DNA of 64,000 nt from Cololabis saira (taxonomy: Eukaryota; Chordata; Actinopteri; Beloniformes; Belonidae). Under the pieces are notes generated by a model. It ran no database searches. It saw only the letters and a program-made list of their open reading frames with translations, and was not told where the DNA came from. The position numbers and the translations under genes were made by a program. Positions within the stretch are counted from its first letter, which is position 1. Every line of letters starts with the position of its first letter. Location: positions 38,728,958 to 38,792,957 of the forward strand of contig NC_084596.1 in assembly GCF_033807715.1 (NCBI RefSeq), read 5' to 3'. Positions 13,664 through 25,289 of the stretch are shown piece after piece.

Positions 13664-15216
13664 GCGCTGAAAACTCAGACGGTCACGGGCTGAATCAGTT
13701 CCATCTTGGATACAGCTTAAATATAAAATAAACACAACTGGTCTAACAATAAAAATCTATTCAGATATAGACACGGTGGTCTATAACATCATTTTTGAGT
13801 TATATAATAGAGAATAGACTCGGTGGTCTGATATAGTTGACAACACAAGGCAAATTCAAACAGGCAGGTGGTCAAAGCTCCAACAACATCCTGATAACAT
13901 TATTTATGAAGGTTACAGACTCACCAATGGCTTTCTCTGCGCGGCTGCTGCAGTTTACAGTCTACTCCTCCATAATACTTGGCCCCAAGAAAATAATCCA
14001 GGTAACGAGGAAAACAAGGTAGCGTTCAAAACTTTGTACATGCTTGGTCCCAGTGTTGTGCATGGACGAATTCAAATGAACACATTAATTTCTGTGAGAA
14101 CGTTGAACTGAACGCAACATACTTGCAAATAAAGAACTTGAACGTGAACTTGTTCAGTTCTGCAGATCAAGAACTGGAATTTGAACTGTTCAGATTATGT
14201 GACTTTCAGCTTCACTGTTTAGGTCCAATTATTTCTGAATAATCCTCCTTTTCATTCCACAAGCGGGCGGCGCGCACATTTAAAATGACGAGACGACGAC
14301 TTTACACTACATTATCCACATATTGTGCACACCAGCATAACAACGGGAACCAGCTCCATGGCAACGGCAGCAGTCTTTACATGACCAGTGAAGAGAGAGA
14401 CGTTGTGGACGCAGATGATGCCTCCGCTTATCATTATCTGCGGGAATTTTACACATTGTCTCCCAAAGAGTCAGACGGTAAAAATCTAACTTTTATGTGA
14501 AAATTATGTCTACCTGCACTCGCGGCCAGAGCCAGAACTGCAGGTCGCGTACACGCTCAGTGTCTTTTTGAGAACGTGCACGTCGACGTGTCAAATGAAC
14601 TCAGGATACGCGTGGCGGCCATGATGCGTACGCGGTCTGAACTGCAAGTATATCTCAGGCCTTAGCCGGTGCTGCTAACACATACCTCCGCTGGTGGTGG
14701 AGGCAGAACATGTTCCTGCAGCAGTTGTGTTGTACAGCGAGGCTCCTGGAGGTCGTCCGATGGCGGGTTTCGGGTGGTGCTGCTAGCGGCTCGCCTCACC
14801 TCCTCTTCAGTAACCGGCGGCCATGGTGTGATGTCAATGAAAAGTAGGAAGTAAGTGGATGACAAGAAGCAACCAATTTCACTTTCATCTCCTTCACGTT
14901 TGGTTTGAATGAGCCAGGTTGATATTTTTTCTTCTAATTTTTCCTCTTCACTTCTCTCCAAAGAGTTGGTTAAAAACAAGTTAATGCCGCCCAGCCAATC
15001 AGCGCTGGCTCACAGCTGAGATGCATTCAGGGACAGTCGGAATGTAAGGATTGGCCTATGGGAGCTCACGCATAAACTATATCTTCACACACACACTGCT
15101 CATTTTATTTTCATAACAATTTATTTACGATTATACATGAACATTTTTTTATGGTCGCCGTCTCGTTATCGTCATGAAAAAAAGTGCCGTCAACAAATGA
15201 TTTAGTTCAAAGCTCA
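13664..15216. other. gene-free stretch with transposon-like debris
   Basis: Includes a region of repeated gaacttgaacgtgaact motifs (14090-14190), resembling hAT subterminal repeats, and short domain-less frames at 14285-14500 and 14662-14979. No gene can be supported. Confidence 0.4.
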
Positions 15217-15309
15217 AAGCCTGGAGTAAAAGATGTGAGTTTTGACTAAACGCTTTAAGCTCAATGACGTATGACCATACGTCAGGGGTGCAGTCGGTTT
15301 AGCAGATCA
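15217..15309 (+). repeat. direct repeat copy 1 with embedded CRE-like palindrome
   Basis: About 93 bp (AAGCCTGGAGTAAAAGATGT ... TCGGTTTAGCAGA) recurring downstream at 15485-15587. It contains a perfect 9-bp inverted repeat, TGACGTATG-AC-CATACGTCA. Confidence 0.88.
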
Positions 15310-15484
15310 TCCTTATCGTTGATGAAGACAACACTGGTTGGATGCTGAGTTGTAATTGATGGACATCATTCTAACATACAGAATACTTTTCCCCTGATCA
15401 TGTGGATGATTGTGTGTTACAAGGTCAATGGCGTCGCCCATGGCGCTAAAATTACATACAATATTTTAGGGGATTCAAGCTATG

Positions 15485-15587
15485 AAGCCTGGAGTAAAAG
15501 ATGTGAGTTTTGACTAAACGCTTTAAGCTCAATGACGTATGATGACCATAGTACATACGTCAGGGTCCAGTCGGTTTAGCAGAAGAT
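15485..15587 (+). repeat. direct repeat copy 2
   Basis: Second copy of the 15217-15309 sequence. The loop of the TGACGTATG/CATACGTCA palindrome region carries about 10 extra bases (gatgaccatagta). Confidence 0.88.
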
Positions 15588-15916
15588 TGCTGGTTTTTAG
15601 GGGACGGTCATGATGGTGAAGGCACGGAGGGAGATGGGAACCACAGATTCAGTGTGTTTACATGATGTTTGATAAAAACATATAATTGCATTAGTTTGAC
15701 TGAAATTGTACTTTTGAGATGCATGTAAACATCGTACTCTAACAGAGTAACCAATGATAATGTCATTGAACTCTAAGTTGCTGCATGTAACATTCAACTG
15801 GACTGAAATTGGCCACCATGTTCAAAAGTTTTCATTCCAGGCTTTACGCAGAAGTAACACAATGAAAACAACACAGTTGGTAATTAGGTTTACAGGGAAA
15901 AGTGTGTAGAGATTTA

Positions 15917-16258
15917 AAGGAGCTTGAGGCTCCTTTTAAGAAATGAGACTCTCTAGCGCCACCCTTCACCACGACGGTCGTTGGGGGTACTGCAGCCAAC
16001 AGTGAAGCCGGCACGGGAGAACGGGGAGAACGCACATGCAGCATCATGTGACGTCACATCCGCAGCCCAGCGCGGGAAATTCAGGACCGAATTGCAGCAC
16101 ATTTTGCAGCACACAGCCTGTTCAAGGCAAAGGAGAGATACACTAGAGGGCTCATTCTTTTGGGTTTGGAACGCTTCATCTGACATTATTACTAGAAAAC
16201 TTAAAATGTATACAGATTTTTTTCATAAATCCTGCCACAATCCGGCCTCAAGCTCCTT
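15917..16258. mobile_element. 342-bp MITE, copy 1 (CRE-bearing family)
   Basis: Ends AAGGAGCTTGAGGC and GGCCTCAAGCTCCTT are inverted repeats, bounded by TA on both sides, which is compatible with a TA target duplication (Tc1/mariner-like). A second copy of exactly the same length lies at 59126-59467, with about a dozen differences by eye. Both contain ATGTGACGTCACAT, a perfect palindrome around a CRE core. No coding capacity; the frames across it are accidental. Confidence 0.88.
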
Positions 16259-17995
16259 TAAGTCTTTCCAGTTATCTGTTCACCGGCGTTCTAACCTGCG
16301 GGTGACTAAATCTTTGATTGTTCAACTGTTCAGCAATCATCTTCCCAAATATAATTTCCTGTGTCTCCCTGGTGTAACACACTCTCATGCACACACCCCT
16401 TGTTCAATCTTGCATCCCCCTCATCGGATCTCTCACAACACTCGTTCATATGAGTGAACCACTCATGCAGATAGTAAAGGATGCAGACTGTAGTAAATTA
16501 ATCGCTCAAAAATGTTGAACATAAAGGAGAATAATATATAAGCCAAATGTACTACTGTGACAAAATTCATGACAAATGTTTGATTACAGGACCTCATACA
16601 TGGGTCATATTGGATTTATCCATAATAAAATAGCTGAAACCAGGGAGACTTCACAAAGTTGAAATTAAGACATATTTCCACAAAATACAACAACTTGCAA
16701 ATAAACTACATATTCTTTATGTTTTCCATTTGTATCTGTGAGACATCAATACAATTCAATAGAAGTGATGAATAAAGCATCCAGGTCCATTTTGTACAGC
16801 TTAAAAAGACACCCCCAGTCTGAAATTCTAATTATTGTATTTTTAATTTCAAATGTTAACACAAACTCCAGGGGGTGAGATGAGGTGAGACCACAAATGT
16901 TTGGCTCAAGAAAAACATATTGTGTGTATTCATTCTTTTAGCATGATTTTATAAGACTATGACAAACTATGACCCTCTTTTCAAAATATCACTCATCATT
17001 AGATCTGAATGGATGTACACTGTCTGAATTTGTGTTTTAATTCAATAGAGGAATTAAATCTTTTTAGCGTAAAATGTCAGCCTGCGAAACCCAGCTTTTA
17101 GGGGATTTGACACTGCAGGGTCGTTATATTAACAGAAACCTGGATAGAAGATAGAAGAAACAATGAGCACCCCTTAGAGTCCTGACACTGGAAGACAAGT
17201 TGAAGATTTTCTGAATTATATGGTGCAGACTGACATGAGAGACATAAAACAAAGGAGGAAAAAAAGGCACAAATTACACAATTAACTAGATTTGCTCAGA
17301 TCTTCATGTCCCAGGATCAGGTAAAAGGAGCTCCCAGAAAAATATTATTCCCTGCGTGAAACTGTGGTTAGAATGCAGTACAAGGCAGGATATAACTATC
17401 TATCATGTCCTTGCAGGTTCAAGGTGGGCTAAGCAGTTATAAGCTATTTCTAACCCAAAAAATGTTTTATCACGTTCAGTGAATATCTCCTTACCATCTG
17501 CTAGTTGCCTGTAGCTCCCCTCGACTGTCAATGAGGGTGGCTTCCCAGAGTCCTTTTTTTCTGGTTGAGCATCAGCCTGATGAAATTTCTACGTGTGCAG
17601 ACTTAACTAGTGAGTATTCTTGATATGTTTGCTAAAGAAACCATTTCTACTGTTTACCATTTGCACATTTTTAGGCCCATCTTCCCGTCATGGGTTCACA
17701 TGGTCAACAGCTGCTGTTGTCATAGATTCCAGATGGTGCAGGAGTGTTTGAGAAATGTAAGGATATTCTCCAAAGTCAGCATGGTTCACTTTAAACCAAC
17801 AACCCTGAGGCAAAAACAGGTAAACCCTAAGGTCAGGGCATCCAAACAGTAGCTGCGTTTGTAGTCCAGGGCGATGAGGAGCCTGTGGACCTTTCATATG
17901 GGTTTGGGATGTTGGGGTGTGTTTTCTCAGGGTGCATTAGAGGGAGGGGGAGGGAAGAGATAGCTCTCTATGTCGAATTGTTGATGTTTTATTTC
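16259..17995. other. gene-free stretch, one ambiguous frame
   Basis: Mostly non-coding. A stretch at 17673-17811 has an acceptor-like cacatttttag, an open frame (PIFPSWVHMVNS...) and a donor-like caaaaacag|gtaaac. The protein has no recognisable family and the cysteine run is not domain-like, so I do not call it an exon. Confidence 0.4.
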
Positions 17996-18704
17996 CAGAG
18001 GTAAAAGTAAAGAAGTACAAATACTTCGTTACCTTACATAAGTAGAAATTTTGGTTATCTATACTTCACTGGAGTAATTATTTTTCAGACGACTTTTTAC
18101 TTTTACTCCTTACATTTTCACGCAATTATCTGTACTTTTTACTCCTTACATTTTAAAAACAGCCTTGTTACTCTATTTCATTTCGGCCTTTAAAAAAAAC
18201 TATCCAGTTAAATTGCTCCATCCGGATAGAGTGAATTTGGTTGTGGTTGTTTCAGATGTTCTTGTCCAGTTTTGTTCTTACATCCGTTCCCTCAGATTCC
18301 TGCAACTAAACTTGGATGTACATTCCAATAAAGGTTAGGATAAATGATAACATGCCTCTGAAGTTTGACTTTTTGCACCATTACAATACTTATAGGCAAC
18401 TAGTCATCATATCTCCTGCTCTCTGAAACACATGTTAATGCTCAATAGTACACATATATGGTTCTTTAATATATTTGCATTATACTAAGATGCATTCATT
18501 TTCAATGGCTTTTGTCCTTAATGGATTTTTCCCCCTTACATTACTTTTACTTTTATACTTTAAGTAGTTTTGAAACCAGTACTTTTATACTTTTACTTGA
18601 GTAAAAAACTTGAGTTGATACTTCAACTTCTACAGGAGTATTTTTAAACTCTAGTGTCTATACTTCTACCTGAGTAATGAATGTGAATACTTTTGACACC
18701 TCTG
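17996..18704. mobile_element. hAT-like MITE with perfect 8-bp target duplication
   Basis: Ends CAGAGGTAAAAGTAAAG and TTTTGACACCTCTG are flanked by identical TTTATTTC at 17988-17995 and 18705-18712. The subterminal regions repeat tacttttac/agtaaaag motifs, a style shared with the 12182-12994 element, but the sequence family is distinct. Length 709 bp, no transposase. Confidence 0.92.
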
Positions 18705-18950
18705 TTTATTTCAAATATCAAAAGAGTTGACAGATATCCAGAATGGCTTACACTGTCTTTAAGGACATAATATGATAGATTTAGCACCCGGTGCAAAAGT
18801 CTCAATTGCTCTCATTTCATTACACAATCTCTTCTCTTCATCAGTTTTATATTTATTTATGAGTACAAACTGCTGTAGCAAAATCAACCTTTCTCCCCAG
18901 CTCAGGGTTTGTTTTTGTTGATTGTTGCTGTATCATCTTGATTCTGACAG

Positions 18951-19018
18951 GTTACATCACGCTTTGTCCTAGAGGCAGACTGCTTGTCAAAATAACTGAC
19001 TTGGTGGAGCGCTACAAG
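18951..19018 (+). CDS. possible internal exon of an unidentified plus-strand gene
   Basis: Flanked by an acceptor (attctgacag|) and a donor (|gtgaattg). Only one frame is open across it, reading YITLCPRGRLLVKITDLVER and ending on lysine at the donor. The residue mix looks coding-like, and a frame joined in phase to 19131 would end after APRV. I do not recognise the protein, and the upstream exon is not identified. Confidence 0.33.
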
Positions 19019-19130
19019 GTGAATTGTTTCATATTGCTGTTTTTAGTCAGTTTGTTGTAAAAGGCTGAGTGTTTCTTGTCCACATCTAGCAACTGTCGTT
19101 TTTTGTTAAATTGTTTTTTTTTCTTTTTAG

Positions 19131-19145
19131 GCTCCCAGAGTCTAA
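19131..19145 (+). CDS. possible terminal exon start, paired with 18951-19018
   Basis: A strong polypyrimidine tract and acceptor (ttgtttttttttctttttag|) precede GCTCCCAGAGTC-TAA. Joined in phase to the 18951 exon it would add APRV and a stop. The 3' UTR would then run on, interrupted by a MITE at 19697, to the AATAAA at 21029. Confidence 0.25.
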   Translation, partial: APRV

Positions 19146-19696
19146 AAAAGAGCAGCTTCAACTTTGAAAGCTCTTGTAATTTACAAAGTTATTCTACTTT
19201 TTTTAGTTTTTATCAGCTCAATGAGAATGTTCTCTTAAAAGCTGGATGCATTAGAGATGGAACATTTTTTCTTATCACCAGTTCTGACCGAGAACAGCAA
19301 GAGACTGTCTCCAAACCTTGAAAAGAAGCCAATTCATAATCAGCCTTTTATGATAATCGACACTCATCTCTAAGTGACCTTCATAATGTTTTTCTGAGAG
19401 AGCATTAAGATCAAATTACATGATTTCCTTTGCGGAAAATCTTGCAGCTGCTGTAGAAAAAGAACAGACAAAATAGATGTAGATTTTCAGTAACTTTTTT
19501 CTTGTTACATACGGTAATTACACATGTAAAATATACAGATACATGTATATATATTCATCTTAAGATCACACGTTATGTTGACCAGAGAATGCGTCATTTT
19601 TCATTTCGAAATGTCTCCATCCATAAGAACATAAGACATTTTTTTAAAGAACAGAAACTGAAAAAGTAGTAGAGACGGGTTTTGCTGGATCCTAGG

Positions 19697-20084
19697 TAGG
19701 GCTGGGCGATTTTGGACAAAAATAAAATCCCGATTTTTTTCTCTGAAAAAACGATTTTCGATTTCGATTTCGATTTTTTTGGTAAAACTACAAAAGACAA
19801 TGGAATAAATTGTTTCAAATATTTTATCTTTATTTTTAAAGAAAAATAGCAAACAAATTTCCCTATTCGGAAGGAAGTGCAATTGAAAGATACTGTAAAT
19901 CCTCCTTGAGTTTAGTAAAGTGACAACATTTACAATTTTCTTGTAAATGTTGTCAAACAAAGATGACGAGCGCTGTCTGTAATGCAGCCAGCTGCAAAAA
20001 AGGAAAATCGATTTTCCTTTTTTTAACATTGTCTTGATTAATAAATCCGATTTAGATTTAAAATCGATTAATCGCACAGCCCTA
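19697..20084. mobile_element. hAT-like MITE with perfect 8-bp target duplication
   Basis: Ends TAGGGCTGGGCGATTTTGG and AATCGCACAGCCCTA are inverted repeats flanked by identical ATCCTAGG at 19689-19696 and 20085-20092. The subterminal regions contain 'cgattttcgattt' runs. Length 388 bp. Related by its ends to the longer copy at 27861-28640. Confidence 0.92.
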
Positions 20085-20092
20085 ATCCTAGG

Positions 20093-21995
20093 TTAGGCTG
20101 TCAGCGGCGTAGGTCGACATGTATCAACCTGTCAAAGTATTGTTAGTTTTCAGAAAAGTGTAATACTTTGTTTATTTTACACGACACATTATTGTCCTTT
20201 TTGTTGTAGCTACTTTTTTTATTATTACTGAACATGAATTGCATTTGGACACGTTTCTATCTTTTTCATTTTTTATAGGAGATGAGAAGACACCCCCCAC
20301 CCCCAATGTATAGATCATAAAATGTCAACATTGTAAATGATAAGAGGTTTTAGGTCACCAACCAAAAGTTTTTTCTGTATTAACATTATTTTTCTTTTAC
20401 TGAATGTAAAATTGCAAAGAATTAGGTCTTTCATATTTATGCAATATATTGTGGTACGAAATCTCTGAAATCTTTGTGTGAATTCTTTGTAAATGTGCAA
20501 AAATAGAAAAAAATGTTTCTTCAAAAAACAAATACACTACTACAGACATTTCTTCATTTGGCAGATTTTGAGTGATATATTGTACACAGGCATTTGCATA
20601 AGTCAAGTTTCTGCAGCACTCACTGCTGCTTTAAGATACAAGCTGCATCTTAATCTTTTTTTGTCAATGTTTTATCTGATGGCAGCTGTCCAAACAGGGA
20701 GCAGCCAGGATGGGATGGATCTTTCAGAGTGCTGTGGAAAGCAGGACCTGTACAGCTCTTCCAAAGAAAGGGCTGTCTATGATCTTCCTGCTGTAGTGAT
20801 GACCCTCATAAACCCATTCTTCTCAGCAACGTTGCTGCAGGCAAACTATAGACACAAATGCAGTATTTTAGTAGACACGGGGCAGCAAGAGGACACCAGC
20901 AGCTTTTATGAGCTGTTTCTTCTCGAGTATCTTCAAGGAATAAGAGTTTTTATTGTACTTTTCTGTATGTTTGCAGGTGGTTGGTGTGTATTGGTATGAC
21001 GGTGTTCTACAATTAGGTTTTTTTTTTAAATAAAGGAATGCAACCAAAACTAAATAAAGTAAATAAAGCTAAGTAAATAAATAGGCTTTACAAGGGGGGA
21101 GTCATTAATGCAGGAAGAAATGAGAGTGAAAGGGATGGGGGGGCGCCAGGACGGTGGTCTGGACGTCAGAGCCAGGGTTTCTTTTTTTGTTTCCTTTTCC
21201 CCTTCAATTTGCTTTTTAATTTCGTCTGTTTCATAGTCTCGCATTTTCATCTTTTCCTTTTATTATAAGTTCTCAATTTCTTCTTTTGATTGTTTTTGCT
21301 AAATAAATTAGAAATTCAGCCTCTAAAGGATGTCTTTATCTGCCCATTCTCTAACCTCATTCCCTATGCAGGATTCTGAGTGGGCGGGGCTATGATAATG
21401 AGGCTCTGTGCTGATTGGCTGCCTGAATGACGCGATACACCGCTACCAAAAAATGTCGGAAGCTCCGGTGGGCGGAGTTAGTTGTGGACGTGGTTTCACG
21501 CATCGGAGGCCAACCGATGTAAATCGCTCCTGTCGTTACGCAACGACGTGAACAGAATATGAACGGCTCGTAGATCCACATCACACTGGACGGATCATCC
21601 GGGCGGCTGTACAGACACTGCAGAATTTGGTTGCTTTCCTCCTTCTCTGAGTTGGCAGGCTGAGGGGAGACCACTTTATATATGTTAAAGCAAGAGAAAA
21701 CATGTTTTTCACAATAGGCCCCGTTTAAGGTTGGGGATGGGTCCGCTGATTTATTAATATAGAGCCGTCCCACCCCAGTCCCCACTCCCCCACTATTGTA
21801 CTTTTCTTGATAAAATCTGGTGTTGGTGCTCCAGGTCAAATTTGCCTTCATGGAGTTGTGCAGAAGCTGGTCTCCACTAGGGGCTGATTGTCCATGTTTT
21901 TCTTGTAATGGTCTACGATCAAATCCTTGATCTTGGCTGTGCTGGGACTCGGGGTGGGCCCTGGTCCATGCTGGGGTGTGAGGGGGCAATGCCTC
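20093..21995. other. unresolved stretch, possible 3' UTR of a plus-strand gene
   Basis: A long plus-strand frame at 20493-20999 contains GMDLSECCGKQDLYSSSKER and a hydrophobic C-terminal part, but matches no family I know. A minus-strand frame at 21390-22022 is likewise unrecognised. Plus-strand AATAAA at 21029-21034 could end a transcript. Confidence 0.3.
21029..21034 (+). promoter_or_regulatory. candidate poly(A) signal AATAAA
   Basis: AATAAA in a T-rich context, at the end of the region that could be the 3' UTR of the unidentified plus-strand gene. It converges on the 3' end of klhl20. Confidence 0.3.
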
Positions 21996-22248
21996 TGTGG
22001 CAGGGTGGAGTAGCGCAGCCACTCAGGCTGACGGGACACAGGTGTCTCCCATCAGCCTCTCCACCCTGCCAGCCTTGATAAGGAGGACTGGGAGACTGCA
22101 GCTGGGTCGGACTGAGAAGCTGCTGGTGATCGGTGTGTTGCTGTGCTTGTGCACGTGTGGCGGTGTTTGAGTAATAAAGGGTTCTGCACGAAACTCCGTG
22201 TCCTCTCTATCCTGTCGGTCAGGCCCCCGTAGCACTCGCCCTGCTACA
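21996..22248 (+). mobile_element. solo LTR with 5-bp target duplication
   Basis: Begins TGTGGCAGGG and ends CCCTGCTACA, the TG...CA inverted ends of a long terminal repeat. It is flanked by identical GCCTC at 21991-21995 and 22249-22253. An internal AATAAA (about 22173) followed by a gggttctgcacgaa segment fits the R region on the plus strand. No internal retrotransposon sequence lies on either side, so it is a solo LTR (253 bp), presumably left by recombination between two LTRs. Confidence 0.88.
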
Positions 22249-22253
22249 GCCTC

Positions 22254-23929
22254 CTTAAAATAATAAACCGGATTTGGGCTAGCAGCGTGAACATGAGAAC
22301 TATTCTTGCGCCGAACAAACGTGAATTGCTAAACGAGAATTTGGACCAATACGTGACAAGTTTAAAAACTATCAGTGGTAATTGAAGCAACTGGACCTGT
22401 AGGTCCCCCCAACTGGGAAGATGCCTCCAGCAGATCCCAGGAGGGAAAGAAAACCAAAATACAAATCTCTCTAATCTAATGGAAAGCTAAGAAACAGTGT
22501 AGAATGAAAAGCATCTGACAGAGCTTGAAGGGAGGGAAATCATTTGTAATTTTCTAAGTTAATTTTTCAAAAGATGTGACAAACTACAAAAACCTGTTTT
22601 GATCCCGTAGGAACACGTTTAATATGGTTGTGAACATGGTGAGTCCAGAGCTGCTGCAGTGATCACAGCTGAGACGGCTCTGATACATGAAAACTGCAAT
22701 CACAACAATGTTTGGGTGATGTGTTGGACAGGCTGCACAGAGGCTACTCAAGGTGAGATATCTGGATACAAACCACCAACTGAAGGCTGGCAGACAACTA
22801 CAATGCATCATCAATGGCTTACAGGATTAGAGGGAAACTCCACTCAGTTCAGGAACAAATAATCTACGGAAGACAAGTACAGACCAAAAAAAAAAAAAAA
22901 AGTACTGTGGCTCTGTATTTCATTAAGAGAGATTGAAAATAAGGTTCATTACGCTGCAAATAAATATGAATCTGAAAGAGAAACTACTGGACAGTAAATA
23001 GGTTGTTTATGACCAAATTAATAACATTTGTATTCTTCAACTGAGTTAGATTTCCCAGTAATTCTGAAGCAGTGAAAACAAGAGCGCCATCAAGAAGCAG
23101 ACAGATTCATTTTTGGCAGCAGAATATGTCCATGTCAGCTTTCTTACAAAAAAACCCCAGAAATGTTCACATAAAGAAATACATTGTGAGGATTCAAACT
23201 AAACATTCATACAGGTCTGCATACAGTAACGACAATGAAACAAAAATCCTGCCACATAAAATCCCGCCCCTACTACAAAGCTGACACACTTCTGAACGTT
23301 AGCACATTTACATTACTTCCTTGTTGCTGATGGGGGGAAAAAAAATAGTGTGTAGTACAATGATACATAGCACCTGCCTGTATGAACTCCTGAAAGTTTC
23401 TGAAAGTTTCCATTTGGGTCTGGGGTTTAGGGTTTGTAGCCAAGAACAGTTTAAAGTGCAGAGTCCTGCTGAATGATGTGTCTCACAGAGCCAACAGGTT
23501 TCCTATAAGAAATATATCTACCTCTGCACAGCATCAAGGCTTAAAAGGTCTGAAATATCTGATCTGATTAAAGTCCGCCTCTAATGATTCAATTCCACTC
23601 TTTTTTTTAATGGAAACATCCACGTAAAAATGATTAAGACAAAAAAAAAAGATAAAAATCTAAAATACATTTCCAATCACAGTGCAATAAACTGTCAAAG
23701 AATCGTCCAAACCAATTTGACCCGTCGACTCAAACTGCCACTGATCTGAGGTCAGCTGCACAAGCAGGAACTTTTCTTTTTAAATTAGCGTCGACTTTAA
23801 TCCAGCAGGTGGAGCTATTGTACTGTGTGACGATGACTCGACATAAACGAGGACCGGACCGAGAACCGAACAGGGACCTGGTTCAATGGTCGACTGAACA
23901 AATGTTACTAACAAATACACAAGCAGATG
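22254..23929. other. gene-free stretch downstream of klhl20
   Basis: Non-coding DNA with a poly-A run at 22888 and another at 23641. Part could belong to a longer klhl20 3' UTR, but no border is visible. Confidence 0.4.
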
Positions 23930-25204
23930 TTTATTAGTGAATATGTAGTAATAAAAAGAAATCATATATATACACAGTATATATATATGTATATATAGAG
24001 AGAGAGATGGGATCCATCTACTTCATCTGCATTTGTGATAGACTATAGCCATTTTCTCTGTTTCAAACACATCGGTCAGACTTCAAGTAATGAAACAAAG
24101 AGCCTGTTTTAATTCTCCTGTGCAGTGCCAGAATGGCTGCCCACAAAAAATGGGATTGGGAATGGTTTGAAAATGAATAGTAAACATTCTTTGGCCACAG
24201 ATATCACTCGATCGTATGACTGCAAGTCCACATGTGAAGCTTGTGGTAAATCGGTCATGGCTCAGAACAACACCGCTGAACTATGCGACAAAGATTGGTA
24301 AATTTGACTCTTTTGTCCTTCTTGGTAAACTATATTCCTCTAAACCACACTGTCTGACCTGAAATATAATTAACGTCCAGAGTAACAAACATCTACAGGT
24401 CCATTCACTGTTCAGTCACCGTCTTGCTAACCGTTTTCCTCAGTGGCCGGGTTTAGATACATTTATCCTGCTCGCTCTAGTAATTCAGTGACGTGTGCAG
24501 ATGCCTTCAGAAGGAAACAGCACTTGAGGACACCTTTACATGAGTTTACTGGTCTTAATGGGTTCACAGCCGCAGTTGAGAAGCACGAGTCAAGCCAAGA
24601 GCAAACTAGAGACGCAATGAGAAAGCACAGGTTTATCTTTGTCAGCATGCTCTGTCTGTTGCGTCACCTGGAAACAGCTTTTTTTGGTATTAAAAGCTGA
24701 TGTAGGTGACCAGGGCTCTCTCAGCCTTCTATTGAACCATTGCTTTTACAGTATACTTATTCCCTCTTAACTGCAAACACATGAAGGCGTCCCCTACTAA
24801 CATTCATGATCATGGCGAGCTCCACTTGTCACACGTGTCGATTCAGATCCAGACCAGGGGGCTTTGTGGATGAAAACGCAGAGTTCATCAGAGGAGCAGA
24901 GCGGCCTCCAAACTGGAAGATTATTGGTGTTTTTGTAGACTTCTCTTGATGTACCTCATGGCGGCCGTGGTCAGTCAGCCAAGACAAGCAGGGTACATAC
25001 AGGATATCACCTCTGAGTGGGGTTTGGGGATGAACTGAAGTTCAAAAGTCTGTCCTTCTTTTCCGTCTCACCCCCACCCCCCATGGTTCTCTCGTTCTCG
25101 TCCTGCGTCACATCGTCTCTCTCGGCGCGAGAGTTGGTAAAAAGGAGGAACGGTTGTAACGTGATGAGAACTGAAAGTGAGCGTGTGGGGGGCAGGAGAC
25201 GCCG
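23930..25204 (-). other. klhl20: probable klhl20 3' UTR
   Basis: Follows the klhl20 stop codon on the minus strand. The first AATAAA I would favour on that strand is at 23930-23935 (tttatt on the plus strand), giving a UTR of about 1.27 kb. Other cleavage sites are possible. Confidence 0.4.
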
Positions 25205-25289
25205 TTACCATATGTGAGATTCACAGTGAGTCATTTTAATGACGCCGACCCCTCCACCTAACCGGCGGTAGTTCATTCCACCGTACAAC
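25205..25289 (-). CDS. klhl20: klhl20 last coding exon (residues 577-604)
   Basis: Acceptor ctctctctag|. Completes Arg577, then [16 protein letters not shown] and the terminal [11 protein letters not shown]; this closes the sixth Kelch blade. Confidence 0.96.

Larger units (their letters stand above)
11010..15210. mobile_element. possible disrupted larger DNA transposon with nested insertions
   Basis: The left part (about 11020-11170) is rich in 'agttttagtc' motifs and a gtcgacgaaaagtc stretch. The right part (about 15140-15205) has cgtctcgttatcgtcatgaa and gtcaacaaatga, which look like the opposite end of the same kind of element. Between them lie a complete younger hAT insertion, a minisatellite and short domain-less frames such as 14285-14500. 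The pairing of the two ends is inference; they could be separate fragments. Confidence 0.3.

Noticed and set aside
15981..16457. 158-residue plus-strand frame, with a close relative at 59211-59489
   Set aside because: Both frames lie within copies of the 342-bp MITE. Their similarity reflects shared repeat sequence and not a gene family.
17610..17897. Overlapping frames with splice-like borders at 17673-17811
   Set aside because: No family resemblance on either strand; the cysteine run and lack of partner exons argue against a gene.
19601..20077. 158-residue minus-strand frame rich in F, S and K
   Set aside because: Falls almost entirely inside the hAT-like MITE at 19697-20084; low-complexity composition.
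21390..22022. 210-residue minus-strand frame
   Set aside because: Runs into the solo LTR, has no domain that I can identify, and codon use looks random. Possibly repeat-derived but unproven.
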